Shown: positions 48,590 to 59,510 of the stretch, piece after piece
How the letters are laid out: the number at the start of each line of letters is the position of its first letter
Numbering within the stretch: the stretch's first letter is position 1
NCBI GenBank assembly: GCA_014529385.2
Contig: CM043967.1
Coordinates: 87,965,278 to 88,029,277, forward strand
DNA: 64,000 nt
Source: Adiantum capillus-veneris
Taxonomy: Eukaryota > Streptophyta > Polypodiopsida > Polypodiales > Pteridaceae
Reading direction: 5' to 3'
Position numbers and translations under genes: made by a program
Notes under the pieces: model-generated
Databases searched by the model: none
Seen by the model: only the letters and a program-made list of their open reading frames with translations
What the model was told of the DNA's origin: nothing

Positions 48590-48732
48590 AAGTAGACACA
48601 AAATCTTGCTTTTGACCTGAATAAAGTGGGTCAAATCCACAAAAATTTGGGGAAGAGCATCACCACACCCTTTGTCTCAAACGCACCAAAGGTCATGCCA
48701 AAATCTTGCCAAACATGGATCGCGATTCATGT
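48590..48732 (-). repeat. Palindrome-bearing repeat, inverted copy
   Basis: The reverse complement matches 49643-49790 (gtggtgatNNNNtNcccaaat, ggatttga-ccactttttctg-like, gcaagattttgtgtct). It ends in acatggatcgcgattcatgt (48713-48732), one change from the perfect palindrome at 49921. With 49643-49790 it brackets repeat R2 copy 2. Confidence 0.75.
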
Positions 48733-48949
48733 TCCTTTTTGGAATTTTGAGCTGATATTTGACAAGTAGAAAAGTGATAACATTTGAAGTACTTTCTCCT
48801 AAACCACTCTTATCAAAAAAAGGTCAAACAAAGGTGGGCCAAAAGGGCACAAAACAGATTAAGGGTGAAATCATTGAAACAAACCCTAAAATTGACGTTT
48901 GGTTGACCTAAAAAACTCCAAATCACACAACGTAATGGAATTGGCCTAT

Positions 48950-49642
48950 TAACTTGAGAGTAGCAAAAATTAATGAGAGTATTTTTGAGAAATTACTTTG
49001 TGAGCATAGAGGGTGATCATAATTGAAGATAGCAACATAAAGATAGCATTTCGTTAACTTGTCATGAACAATACTTTTGCAAGAGAGAGAATTTAGAGAA
49101 CATGACAATAGTTGAGGACCGGATTTATATGGAGCCGGTCCACCCTCCAATAGGCATTTGTATTATGATTTATCCCATCAAGAGAGACTTGTTACAATAC
49201 AATCTTTGTGTTCCTTGTGACCTAGATGATGCAATGAAGATGGAAAGCTTCATGCATCATGAGCATAACATAAACTTTGAAGAAAGCATTAATTATCCCA
49301 AGCCTCAATCCCAAGACCTCAAACACCTTCAAAGGTGGAGAGAGCTAGCAGGGATTGAGGGTAGGAAGAGGAATAAGAAACATTTCATAGGAGAAAGAAC
49401 TAGTTCCTCACTTATCATCACTCTTCTTGCTAGCATACATAATAGCATAGTAATGAAGATGGAGAAGATGGAAAGCTTAAGCATTGAAACATGTCTCTTG
49501 GTTGGATTTGCATTCCATAGCCAAGAGTGTTGGTGTAGGCTCTCAACCTCTCTACTTGGTTGGAGAAGGAGAGGGAGCTCTTTCACTTTGCACTTTACAC
49601 AATGAGGGTGTGTGTGTGTGTGTGTGTGTGGGAGAGTATACC
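48950..49642 (+). repeat. Dispersed repeat R2, copy 2
   Basis: Matches 4975-5662 in the same orientation over about 690 bp. It ends in a GT tract (49608-49630) and gggagagtatacc, and is flanked by inverted copies of the palindrome-bearing repeat. Confidence 0.78.
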
Positions 49643-50218
49643 GGATTGCGATCCATGTTGGACATCATTTTGACATGAGATTTGGTCATATTATAATATT
49701 GGGTGTGGTGATATTTTTTCCCAAATTTTTTTGGATTTGAACCACTTTTTCTGAGCCAAAAGCAAGATTTTGTGTCTGCTTTGCGAATTTTGTAGTCAGC
49801 TATTTTTTTATGTTTTGATCAGGCTTTTGCATTTTTTTGCTATGGACTCTTTTGGAAAAGTTATTCCCTCAGTTCTCAAGAGTGTACTGGTCACTTATCC
49901 TGTCCAAATGTCAACTTGGTACATGGATCGCGATCCATGTTTAGCAGCATCTGGTCATTTTGTCATGTTGGTTCCTTGCCTTTAGTTGAACCCAATTCTC
50001 ACCCCTTTTTGAATTTGGACAACTAAAAGTTCATCTTCCCCAAATTTTTCTCAATTTTCAAGGTTTTGTACAGTTTAGCCCAATTTCTTGATTTGGATGT
50101 TCTTTTAGCAACCTATTTTTGGCCAAACTCAGGATTTTGGTGTCTGAGAGTTAGTTCTAGCAAGTAAAGATAGATTCTAGTCAATTGGCCGAAAAGGTTC
50201 ATGGATCGCAGTCCATGT
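49643..50218 (+). repeat. Palindrome-bearing sequence, three sites about 280 bp apart
   Basis: Sites are ggattgcgatccatgt (49643-49658), the perfect 20-bp palindrome acatggatcgcgatccatgt (49921-49940) and tcatggatcgcagtccatgt (50199-50218). Spacing of the right edges is 282 and 278 bp. The sequence between the sites is only loosely similar, so this is not a simple satellite. No ORF is supported. Confidence 0.65.
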
Positions 50219-50586
50219 TGGGCAAGAAATCTAGGAAAAAACTACTCAATTTATCTCTTGCAAGCTTGTATATCCCTTTTTGCCAGGTTTTGTTGAGTTT
50301 AATTCAAGTTTGAAGGCTTGACCATCAATTTAGCAAATTTTTAGAGTTATGGTCTTTGGTACCAAAATAAGGTTTCAAACAATTTGTAATGTGATCCTTT
50401 TGGTCGTAATTGATGGTGAAAATTGTTACTTAATCTACTCTTATAAATTGAAATGTATCTACAAACATAAATAGGTTTAACAGTGAAAAAATGACAACCA
50501 AATGTATGGTGAAACAATCCTTTTCAAGCATAAGGAAAATCAAAGAATGAAATACTTTTTGTACTTCACTGACAGCTCTCTTTGCT
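50219..50586. other. Unassigned flank of the gypsy element
   Basis: AT-rich, nothing recognised up to the LTR at 50587. Confidence 0.5.
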
Positions 50587-50757
50587 TGTAAGAACTAGGG
50601 AAACTAGACATGAGATCCTCCTCCCAACCTCCCTTTATATAGGCGGGCTCCTAGCCCCTTGTCCTAGACGGATCCCCTGTCCACACTGCCTAGCCCGACC
50701 CTTGGCCGTAGTCCATGACTATCCTAGTCCTTAGGGTACAAGACCCTTGTCCTGACA
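50587..50757 (-). repeat. Gypsy 3' LTR
   Basis: The minus strand starts TGTCAGGACAAGGG and ends GTTCTTACA. A polypurine tract lies immediately upstream (50758-50771, minus strand AAGGGGGGAGTAA). Confidence 0.85.
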
Positions 50758-52118
50758 TTACTCCCCCCTTAAAGAAGAGTTTTTGTCCTCAAAAACAAAA
50801 GTGGGAAACTTCTTCTTAAGAACACTAATGTTTTCCCAAGTGGCGCCTTCTTCCAGTCGGTCTTTCCACTTGATTAAGGCTTGTTGTAGTACATTATATG
50901 GTGTAGGCAACCCATGATAGTCCATAACACGTTCAGGTTCATGCGGTAAGGTAGGAGGCTCAATGTAATCGACCAAAACCTGTTGATCAATGACATTGTC
51001 GTCCCCATGTAACCGCTTTCGTAGACGGCTTACACGAAACACCGGATGAATGCAAGAATGTGATGGTAGTAATAGTTTGTAGGCATGATCACCAATTCGC
51101 TTGAGTATTTTGAAAGGCCCACAATATCGGGGAGATAATTTAGGTGTCGGTCCAGTTTTTAGACTTTCTGAATGTTCTGAAGGTAACTTGCCGACGTTTC
51201 TCATCAACGTATTTCTTATACCGATCCTGTGCTTGCCAAAAATTCTGACGAGAAAGTTTCAGCATATCCATGTGGTCTTGGAGAAAATCCTTAACCTGTT
51301 GGAGTTTTTTGGTTACCAACCCCACCCTAACTGGTGACCTAGGTTGAAAATCATACATGAGCATGAAAAGACTAAAACCTATTGTGACATGCTTAGAACT
51401 GTTGTAGACAAACTCAAGAATAGGTAAGTATTCTTCCCAGTCTGTCTGTTTTTTGCTGATGTATGCTCTTAGAATATCCGCTAGCACCTGGTTAACCCGT
51501 TCCATTTGACCATCTGTTTCTAGATGATCAGTTGTATTGAGGTTGAGTTGTGTACCCAATCATTTAAAGACATCTCTCCAGAAGTGGCTATTAAACTTTA
51601 AGTCACGGTCGCTAACAATGTTACTTGACAACCCATACAATTCATATAGATTTTCCACGAATAACTTTGCTAGTTCCGGTGTCTTAACCATTGATTTGGT
51701 TGGAATAAACTTACATTGTTTAGTCAACCTGTCTATGACCACCCATACTGAGTCATGACCTCGTATAGTGGTTGGTAAACCTACAATGAAATCCATGGAG
51801 ATACTTTCCCATTTTCCATTGGGAATTTCCAAAGGATGTAAGAGTCCTCCTGCTTTCAGGCGCTCTGCTTTGTTAACTTGACATTTTTGGCAATGCAATA
51901 CATAAGCTTGAACAAAGCCATGTAGACCTGGCCAGTAACACTGTCCCGTACTGAAGAATAAGTTTTTTTAATCCTCGGGTGCCCTGCACTTGGACTATCA
52001 TGACATTCATAAAGAATTTGGCGCCGAATGTCTGTGTCCGTCCGTACACAAACTCTCCCCTTGTGGAGTAGCTACCCATTGTCGATGGTAAAATGCTTCC
52101 ATCGTTGTAGTTTATCAC
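50758..52118 (-). pseudogene. pol: Gypsy integrase with chromodomain-like C-terminus
   Basis: The zinc-binding part near 52000-51880 includes CHDSPSAGHP and HCQKCQVNKAE. The core has SMDFIVGLPTTIRGHDSVWV (Asp), NIVSDRDLKFNSHFWRDVFK (Asp), then an in-frame TGA at 51560, and TDGQMERVNQVL (Glu). After KHVTIGFSLFMLMYDFQPRS and a frameshift near 51190 it continues LSPRYCGPFKILKRIG and HPVFRVSRLRKRLHGDD. It ends with a chromodomain-like stretch (PYNVLQQALIKWKDRLEEGA, TWENISVLKKKFP) up to the polypurine tract. Such a tail can steer integration to particular chromatin. Frame breaks make it inactive. Confidence 0.83.
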
Positions 52119-54393
52119 TTGATAAAGGAGAACTGGGTGTGGAGGTTAGCTGTACACTACGTGCATTGGAGTGAGAAGGATCCCTCTTTTGAACATGGCT
52201 CCACACTTTGGAATATGTTTCATCTTGCTCGTATTTTACCTTGAGAGAATCCAAAAATTCACTACGAAGTTTCGTAAACAAGAGCGAATTGATCTCTGGC
52301 ATTCGACTTAGAGCGTCTGCCACTACATTGTATCGGCCTTTGCGATACCTTAACTTGGCGTCATATTCCTGAAGAATCTCGGCCCACCTGGCTTTCAGAC
52401 CCTTTAAACCCATTTGTTGTGTAAACCATTTGATGCTTTCATGGTCAAAGACAATCTCAAACTGAGCACCATATAGATAGTGCCGCCATGTCTTTAAGGC
52501 AGACACTATTGCATAGAGTTCGCATTCGTAAGCAGAATAATTCTGTTGAGCTGTGTCCAGTTTCTTACTTTCAAATGCAATCGGCCGTCCGTCTTGTAAC
52601 ATGACTACTCCAATAGCACGATCACTAGCATCCGTTTCCAAAACGAATGGTTTCAAAAGATCTACAATAGCCAGTATAGGAGCTGTAGCTAATGCGTCTT
52701 TGAGTGTTTCAAAACTGTGCTGTTGAGTGGAACCCCACTGAAAAGCTTTACCTTTGCCTTTTAGTTGGTCCGTCGTAGGTACAGCAATGTCATCATAGTT
52801 TTTAACGAACCTTCGGTAAAAACCTGCAAAGCCTAAAAAGATCTGTAATTCTTCCAGATTTTTAGGAGGTGGCCATTTTCGTATGGTATCCACTTTGGAT
52901 TGATCCATGTATAGGCCATTGGCTAAAATAACATGCCCTAAATAATGAATTTCCTCCTTGAGAAAATCACATTTAGATTCCCTGGCATATAACTTGTGTG
53001 TGCGTAACAACTTGTGTGTGCGTAACAACTCAAACACCTGTCTGAGATGTTGTAAGTGTTCTTCCTCAGAAGCATTATAAACTAGAATTTCATCGAGGAA
53101 CACAATGAAAATTTTTCCCAAAAACGGCTTCAAGACACTATCCATAAGTGTCATGAATGCCACGGGCGCATTTGTTAACCCAAAGGGCATCACCAAAAAC
53201 TCATAATGTCCAAAACGTGTTCGGAATGCAGTCTTAGGTATATCAGCATGCTGAATACGGACTTGGTGATATACTGACCACAAGTCAATTTTCGTAAAAA
53301 TTCAAGTATGTGTTAGCTTATCAAATAACTCATCTACCCTTGTCAATGGGTATTTAGTCTTAACAGTAACCGCATTTAAACCCCCGTAGTCTACACACAT
53401 ACGCATACTCTCGTCTTTTTTCTTCACCAAAAGGATAGGCGAAGCCCATGGCGAAGAACTGGGTTGTATAAACCCTTTGCTAAGGTAGTCAGCAAGCTGA
53501 CATTCCACCTCAGTAGCCTCTGAGTAACTCATACGGTAAGGTGGTTTACTAGGTTTACAGCCTGCAGTCACGTCAATACCATGTTGTACTGAGCGTGTCG
53601 GCAGTATACCTGATGGTAAATCATTAGGAAAGACATCTTGAAATTCCTTTAATAATTTTTGTAATTGATTAGCAACGTTTTCTTGTGTGGAATTAGCCAT
53701 TGGTGGAGTAGAGGAGAGAGAAGCATGCGGTGTTGAGGAATGTTCAACAGACTCAATGTTAGAAAGAAAATGAGACAGTGAGTAGCACAAGAAAACGTGT
53801 TCTATTTCATTATCAAAAACAAGCTGCATAAGCTCGGCAGTACAAATCAGTGGTGATGAAGGTATGTCCTTTTCTCCTAACAACAACACATGTGTGCCAT
53901 GGGAATCAAACATCAAACTTTTGTGCTCATAGCTACGCTTCAGTGGTGGTCCTAGGCTATTCAACCACTCCCTACCAAGAACCACATCATCCCTTTCCAT
54001 GTGCATAACTTGAAAATCCGAACAAGTAGAGTATCCTTGTACTTCTAATGGAACAGCTCGGCATTGAGTATCCCATATTTCACTATCATGTCCATTCGTC
54101 ATTGCTACCTTGTAGCGGTGGGTACTCGGAGTTTGAGGCAGTATGAGCTTTTTCACCAATCCATAATTGATGAAATTGTGCGTAGCACCGTCATCTACCA
54201 AGACGCACACCTTGTGCCCTTGCAGATATATGTGCATACGTACTAATTCATGTGGTCCAAAGGTTTGTTGCCACATGGAAGCTGTGAGACAGCATTCATG
54301 CGCCACCTCAATGTGTGTTACTTCCACTGTAAGGAATTTTGAGGAGGACTGGAGAGGCAGTAGTTGCACTGTGTTCACTGCTTTCTCCTTCCT
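52072..54393 (-). CDS. pol: Gypsy protease-RT-RNase H frame with one TGA
   Basis: Protease: [20 protein letters not shown], then [64 protein letters not shown], then a TGA at 53302-53304 where CGA (Arg) would fit, then [15 protein letters not shown] and [12 protein letters not shown]. The catalytic motif reads FLDEIL, with Glu for the second Asp. A five-residue duplication ([11 protein letters not shown]) follows. RNase [36 protein letters not shown] and [10 protein letters not shown], with all acidic residues present. The frame is continuous from 54393 to 52072 apart from the TGA. The LDD-to-LDE change would probably cripple RT. Confidence 0.85.
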
Positions 54394-55501
54394 TTAAACA
54401 GCAGATTTCCCCTTGGGACAATCCTTTTTGCCATGGCCTCTTCCTAAGCATTGAAAACATAGCTTCTCTTTTTTGGCCTTATCAAATTCCTCAGAAGAGA
54501 GAGGACCCCTAGACCCCTTGGGTTTTTTAGATACATCTAAATTAGCAAACTATAAATTTTTGTTTATTGTGCCCGTCCTGAGTGCGTGTATTACCATGTA
54601 TACTAGCAAGCACATTACTATTATGTGTTTTCTTATCATCAGGGTCATCATGAATATGTGCTTTCACTATGGCTTCCTCAAGTGTTTTAGGGTCCTAGGA
54701 CTCGACATACTTCTTAAGTTCTGGAGTCAGACCTCGTATGAACCCTCGTACTTGTTGAAAGGTATCCAAGCCTTCCAAGTTGAGGATGACGTCCCTATAG
54801 TGAGAGATATATTCAAGGAGTGATGGATATTGGCACATGGAACACGTTTCCCAAGCGGTTCAATTCCGATCGGCCTCATTTGTAGGCAAAAATTCCTTGC
54901 TAATAAACATTGATTCAAAGGCTGCCCAACTCTGTGGTATGATGTTCTTCTCCTTGAGAGACATCCACCATTTGTAGGCCTTGCCTTCCAGAGTTAAGCT
55001 CGTTTGCAGAGCTCTTACTGCATCCGGAGTACACCGTAAGGCGTGAATTCCATCCCATTTACTGAGAAAGATATTCGCTGCATCCTTGTTGCAGTCCCGA
55101 TCTTCACCCTTGAAAACTAGTGGTTTAAAATTCTTCAACAAGTCATCTACCTCTTTGGCAGTGACAGTATGCAGTGTTTCATCAATTGGGCCTTACCCTT
55201 GTGTTCGAACGTGCTCATGCATGTGGGTGTCAGCAGTACTCTTAGGCTGCTGTTGCAGTAATTGAATGACTAATGTGGAAAGTTTAGTAACATTTGCATT
55301 TAAAGCCTTAAAATTTTCATCCATGACTGTCTTGCATGTCTGAAGTACACGAAATTCTTGAATATGGAGCAATTCATAAGTATCTTCTCCTGCCGTAGCA
55401 TCACGGGTGCTCTCCTTGAGAGGACCCGGCTGCGAGCCGTCATTGGCAGGATCGGGAGTACTTTGCTCAAAAGCGAATGTCATGTTGATATCCGAATCCA
55501 T
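54394..55501 (-). pseudogene. gag: Gypsy gag with zinc knuckle
   Basis: ATG at 55501 (MDSDINMTFAFEQSTPD). An in-frame TAA at 55193-55195 is followed in the same frame by ETLHTVTAKEVDDLLKNFKP, FLSKWDGIHALRCTPDAVRA and WWMSLKEKNIIPQSWAAFES. A TGA at 54860-54862 and a TAG after KKYVES follow. A frameshift near 54560 leads to an intact CCHC knuckle near 54460-54410 (CFQCLGRGHGKKDCPKG) and then a TAA before the protease frame. Most damage is point nonsense, so the gag-pol fusion is still readable. Confidence 0.8.
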
Positions 55502-56328
55502 GGCTACACAGTGCAGTGAAATAAGTACTCACAAAAAAATACCTGATTTTGGTAGCACTTGCCAAGTATAGGTAACTCCCCTTTGTGCGTCGTAGCACTT
55601 GACCGTCGAAAAAAGAAGAATTTGCACTTACGGCGTAAAAGACGAACTTCGCACAATTGCCCTTGGTTCAAAAGATGATTGAACGCGTACAGTGTAGATG
55701 GTTGAAGCGTCACCGTTGAAAAGAAGCTTAATTATTGAAAGCTTTGGCTAATATGTTGCTTTGGCTAATATGTTGCTTGAACGCCACTTGAAGTCGTCGC
55801 AATCGTAAAAATATGCAGGTTCTAAAATTTCCTGCAGTAACTGAGTTGAACCTTAAGCCGTGAAGCTCGAGGGAAAAGCCAAGACGGCTTCTATCTTGCT
55901 CTGCCTTGCTTGGCCGCCTTGATTTGCCAACTTGCTTGTGGGAAGGGCCACTAACAGTGGCCAAGGCTCAAAAACAATGGCCAAAAGGCCTTGCAATGTG
56001 AAAATAAGGGGTTTTTGTGATGCCAAATAACGCAGGTAGTGTGCTGCAGCAGCGCGAGCTCACAAGAGATGAGGGTATGGCTTGCTCAGGCCAGCTACGG
56101 CTGCGAGATCTTGGCAAAGCCCCTACCTCCCCAGGGCGCTTCCTTCAAGCCCAAGCGCTCTCAATTCCGTGCACCACACTTCCAAAACATGAAAGGAAGT
56201 CAAAATTCGAAAGAAAAAATTTCTATTTTTGGAAAAGCCTCACAAAGGCCACGGTTCTCACCTAAAGACCCTACTTTTAGGAACCTAAAGTGACCACGCC
56301 TAGAGAGAGAGTGGAAGAGAGACTCCTA
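55502..56328 (-). other. Gypsy leader
   Basis: Lies between the primer site and the gag ATG. It contains a 17-bp tandem duplication (55739-55773, gctttggctaatatgtt) and no supported ORF. Confidence 0.6.
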
Positions 56329-56340
56329 AGCTCTGATACT
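56329..56340 (-). other. Gypsy primer binding site
   Basis: On the minus strand tagtatcagagc follows the LTR end ...CTTACA: the initiator-Met type site with one G-to-A change. Confidence 0.7.
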
Positions 56341-56342
56341 AG

Positions 56343-56516
56343 TGTAAGAACTATGGAAACTAGACCTAAGATCCTCCTCCCAACCTCCCTTTATATAGGC
56401 GGGCTCCTAGCCCCTTGCCCTAGACGGATCCCCTGTCCACACTGTCTAGCCCGCCGACACTTAGCCGTAGTCCATGACCATCCTAGTTCTTAGGGTACAT
56501 GACCCTTGTTCTGACA
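56343..56516 (-). repeat. Gypsy LTR shared by two internal regions
   Basis: The 174-bp LTR is bounded by a primer site on one side and by a polypurine tract (56517-56530, minus strand taagaggggagtaa) on the other. It serves as 5' LTR of the element to the left and 3' LTR of a decayed copy to the right. The TATA box is at 56388-56399. Confidence 0.85.
56388..56399 (-). promoter_or_regulatory. TATA box in gypsy LTR
   Basis: The minus strand reads CCTATATAAAGG. The same box is found in the partner LTR at about 50630-50643. Confidence 0.6.
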
Positions 56517-57240
56517 TTACTCCCCTCTTAAAGATGAGTTTTCATCCTCACAAACAAAAGTGGTGATATCTACGTAAGAAGACTGATGTTTTTAGTGTTG
56601 GCATCCTATACGTGAGCCCACTGATACGTGATGCAATGGGGAGGTTCAATGAAACCAAGAGCAACATCTTGATTTTCAACATTGTTGTCCATTTGCAAGC
56701 ACATGGGTCTAAATGGTAACTCCATTTGTAACTCACTTGAGTACTGTAGAGAAGGAACCATAAGTAAGAGTTGTCCAAAGGCATAACCAGTGTTCAGATC
56801 TTCTGAAGGTACTGGAATAATGCAAGGAAACCATGGTGCAACTGTCCATGAAGTTGAGATTCAGATTTCCAACTCGTGTGAGTATCTTAAAAAGCTTCAT
56901 ACCTACTAGAAGTATAGTAGGGTGTGTCCTTATGTCAGACTTTTGAACATATTGGAACACATAGAACTACAGGTTCATCCCTAATGAAGGTTACTTGCCA
57001 ACATACTTTGTCAACACACCTGGTAACTCCTTGAGTTCCTAGACCATGTTGTATCCCATGTGGCAACATGTGCCAAACAGATCCATACCTTGTAGGTCTG
57101 TAACTGTTTCAACAAGAATCAAACCCATCGCGGTATCTTGAGGAACAGGGAAGAAAACTCGGTAGTCGATACAGATTTGGTCATGACCAACGTGGTCAGG
57201 AAACGACTCTCACAATCAGACTTCCAACGGGCAAAGCGTT
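56517..57240 (-). pseudogene. 3' end of a second, decayed gypsy copy
   Basis: The first 100 bp match the pol terminus and polypurine region at 50758-50860 (tcctcaNaaacaaaagtgg, then aagaNNacTNatgtttt). The 56640-56720 stretch parallels the chromodomain region. The segment at about 57030-57080 matches the reverse complement of the decayed copy at about 12015-12065. No long frame is left and the far end is not resolved. Confidence 0.6.
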
Positions 57241-58440
57241 GGTGCAGCTAAAGTTGGTCGAAGCTAGCAAGTGGTCTATGCCAGGCCAAGACAGCAATCG
57301 AGTGTAGTGCAAAAGGCTAGGACACGTGCCAAGGCCCTTAGCAGCCAAAGGCTAGCGGGAATGTATGGTTAAAGCGGCTTTTTAGGCCAAAAGTTCTATG
57401 CAATGGTTCAGATGATATGGTGAGTCAAGATGTCCGAAATGCCAAGTCAAGGCTCTAGAATGTAGAGTTCAACGTGCTCTAGAAACCAGTCCAGACGGCT
57501 CGTCAAACGGAGCCCCGGTGCTCAAGATATTGCAGTTTAAAGAAAGAGTGTGTAGCAGATCCCCGACGAACAGGGCAACTGGGGACGGGTAGCCCGGGCT
57601 GATGTCAGTGTATATGTGTGTAGTGCTCGAGTTGTGGAGCATGCCTGTCTTCTCGCAATGCGAATCGGAGCTCTGGATAGCAAGATATGGTCAGTTGAAG
57701 ATTTTCCGGGGGCCGGGTCTGAACCCACTTGACCGCATTGGAAGATGTGCCATCTGGCGTCGTTTGAGCGTCGCCAAAGTTCTCGATGATAGTGTGTGTC
57801 ACGAGGAGCCAACGTAAATCAACGGTGTGTCAATCGGATGCTTGGTCGACCAGATACAGAAAGAGGAAGTTGGGACCCGGTGGCAGTAGAAGGTGTGAAG
57901 ATGATTTTTCAAGTTTTTGGCGGCCTCGGACTGTGAACTCAGAGAAGTCAAAGGGCGAGCACGTTTATGTGGTACGGACCCGATACAGTGAAGCTTTGGC
58001 CGGGCTTTGCGGCTCGGCAGTACGACTTGGGAGCAGTGAATGGGAGCATGGGGGAAGTGGGCCAAAAAAAGCATTGTGAGGGAGTTCTTTGAGTACTCAA
58101 AAAGAGTCATCGAGGGCAGTTAGAGGCGGTGCTACCACGTGGCACCGGGGAAGCACCCACATGCGTAGTGTGCGGCTCGGAAAACATCCCTCATAGGCTG
58201 GAACGTGGGCATCAATTGGCATACAAGGGAGAGAGAGGAGCTCCTCGAGCTCGTGAGCTATGGCGTGAGCGCCACCGGCGCTGCGCAGGTGGAACTTCGG
58301 CAGGTTTTGGCGAGTGTGGCGGCGACACGGTGGCGTGCGCCCAGAGCAGCGGCGGAGTCCGGCGATTGGCGGTGATGACATGGCGGTCCCAGTGGGGGAT
58401 GGTCCCGCGAGCCCATGGGGTGCCAAAATTTTGAGGAGGA
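57241..58440. other. Unassigned, partly GC-rich
   Basis: No protein is recognised. Composition turns GC-rich from about 57480. The outer part of the Tat element's 5' LTR probably starts somewhere here, but without the second LTR its start cannot be placed. Confidence 0.4.
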
Positions 58441-58478
58441 GGAGGGGGGCAATAGCGACATCGCTAATGCCTCCCCCC
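58441..58478. repeat. Hairpin palindrome, copy 1
   Basis: gggggcaatagcgacatcgc, then taatgcctcccccc. It forms a long stem with one A-A mismatch, a G-T pair and a CA loop. See copy 2 at 58770. Confidence 0.75.
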
Positions 58479-58769
58479 CTCAAGTAGGGGGAAGGTCCCA
58501 CAGCAGGGTAGGCGAGCCAGAGGGAGAGAGACAAAGCCCGAGGGCAGCTAGATGGACAAGGCAAGGCAAGACAAGGGGCAGTGTAGGCCGGACAAGCCAA
58601 GTTGGGTATAAATCAAAGCCGGGCAAAGGCATGGACCAAAGAGTAAAAGGAGCTAGAGAAGAGTCAGATAGAGAAAAAATGAGAGTCAAAGTCAAACATG
58701 TGGAGCAGGGCAAAGTTGAGGCCACAAAGGGTAAAAATAAAAGGTAAAGAAATAAAAAATAAAAATCTA

Positions 58770-58799
58770 GGGGGCAATAGCGACATCGCTAATGCCCCC
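58770..58799. repeat. Hairpin palindrome, copy 2
   Basis: A 30-nt inverted repeat: 14-nt arms (GGGGGCAATAGCGA / TCGCTAATGCCCCC) with one mismatch and a CA loop. The 3' arm runs into a C homopolymer. The core is identical to copy 1, 325 bp upstream. Confidence 0.8.
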
Positions 58800-58937
58800 C
58801 CCCCCCCCCCCCCCCCCAAGTGCAAAGAGTGAAGAAGAGAGAAATAGAGCAAAGCGGTGCCCTCTTTCCCAAGAGATACCAATTCAAGGTGCCAAGTGGA
58901 CCTATTAAATTGTAAATTCCCAAATTAAATCCACCCC

Positions 58938-58946
58938 CTATAAAAG
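58938..58946 (+). promoter_or_regulatory. TATA box of the second Tat element
   Basis: CTATAAAAG, about 570 bp before the LTR end: the likely promoter of the downstream gag-pol. Confidence 0.55.
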
Positions 58947-59510
58947 TCAAAAATTAATCAAATTGGGGGCTTTTTTCTTGGCCTTTTGAGGTGCCGTTTG
59001 AAGCCTGCAAAGTGGAGTTCTCTAGCAAGCTAGCCCCTTTGTAACTTTTGCTTGGAAATGGCCATGGTGATGGCATTGCAAGCCGATGTATGTGTTTTCT
59101 GAAGTGCAATCAAGCCACAGTTGCCTCCCGTGCTGTTGTTTCCCCTTCCCCCCTTCCCTTTCTCCTGCTTTCATGTCCCTCTTTGGTGCCGGCTGTGTGG
59201 AAGTGTGTGCCCCCCCGGACCGATGGTGTTTTGAGTGAGAGAGTGAGATTGAGTGGTTGTGTGCGTGCGTAAGGGTGGAGACAGGCAGTGGTAGAAGGTG
59301 TACCTTGTGTGGTGGGTTTGTAGAGTGTGTGAGCAGTGGCAATGGAGCAGGCGGTGGTCTGCTAACATTGAGCAGGCGGTGGTCTGCTAGTGTTAAATGT
59401 TTCTTTGAAGGTGTTTTTTGAGAGGATAGGGGTGTTGTGAATACCCTGAGCTATAGAGAGGCCCTTTTGTTTGTGATGGGCGTGTTCCCCCATTCCCCCT
59501 CTCCATCTTC

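Larger units (their letters stand above)
50587..56516 (-). mobile_element. Chromovirus-like Ty3/gypsy element, 5.9 kb
   Basis: In minus-strand order: 5' LTR 56516-56343, primer site 56340-56329, leader, gag from 55501, zinc knuckle near 54450, protease, RT, RNase H, integrase with a chromodomain-like end, polypurine tract and 3' LTR 50757-50587. The two LTRs (171 and 174 bp) differ at about a dozen positions by eye. Gag-pol is one frame damaged by a few stops and at least two frameshifts. The right LTR also abuts the 3' end of a second decayed copy (56517 onward), so no target duplication can be read there. Confidence 0.88.
58441..59505 (+). mobile_element. 5' LTR (inner part) of the second Tat-type element
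   Basis: The right end ...CCCCCTCTCCA (59505) lies 5 nt before the primer site. A TATA box is at 58938-58946. Upstream lie two copies of a GC-rich hairpin and a 23-base C run (58795-58817). The left boundary is not known; 58441 is the first hairpin, not the LTR start. Confidence 0.5.

Noticed and set aside
58097-58600. 167-residue minus-strand ORF
   Set aside because: GC-rich sequence lengthens chance frames; composition is odd and the region is LTR of a plus-strand element.
59022-59368. Minus-strand ORFs opposite the Tat LTR
   Set aside because: His/Ser-rich chance frames within U5 of a plus-strand element.
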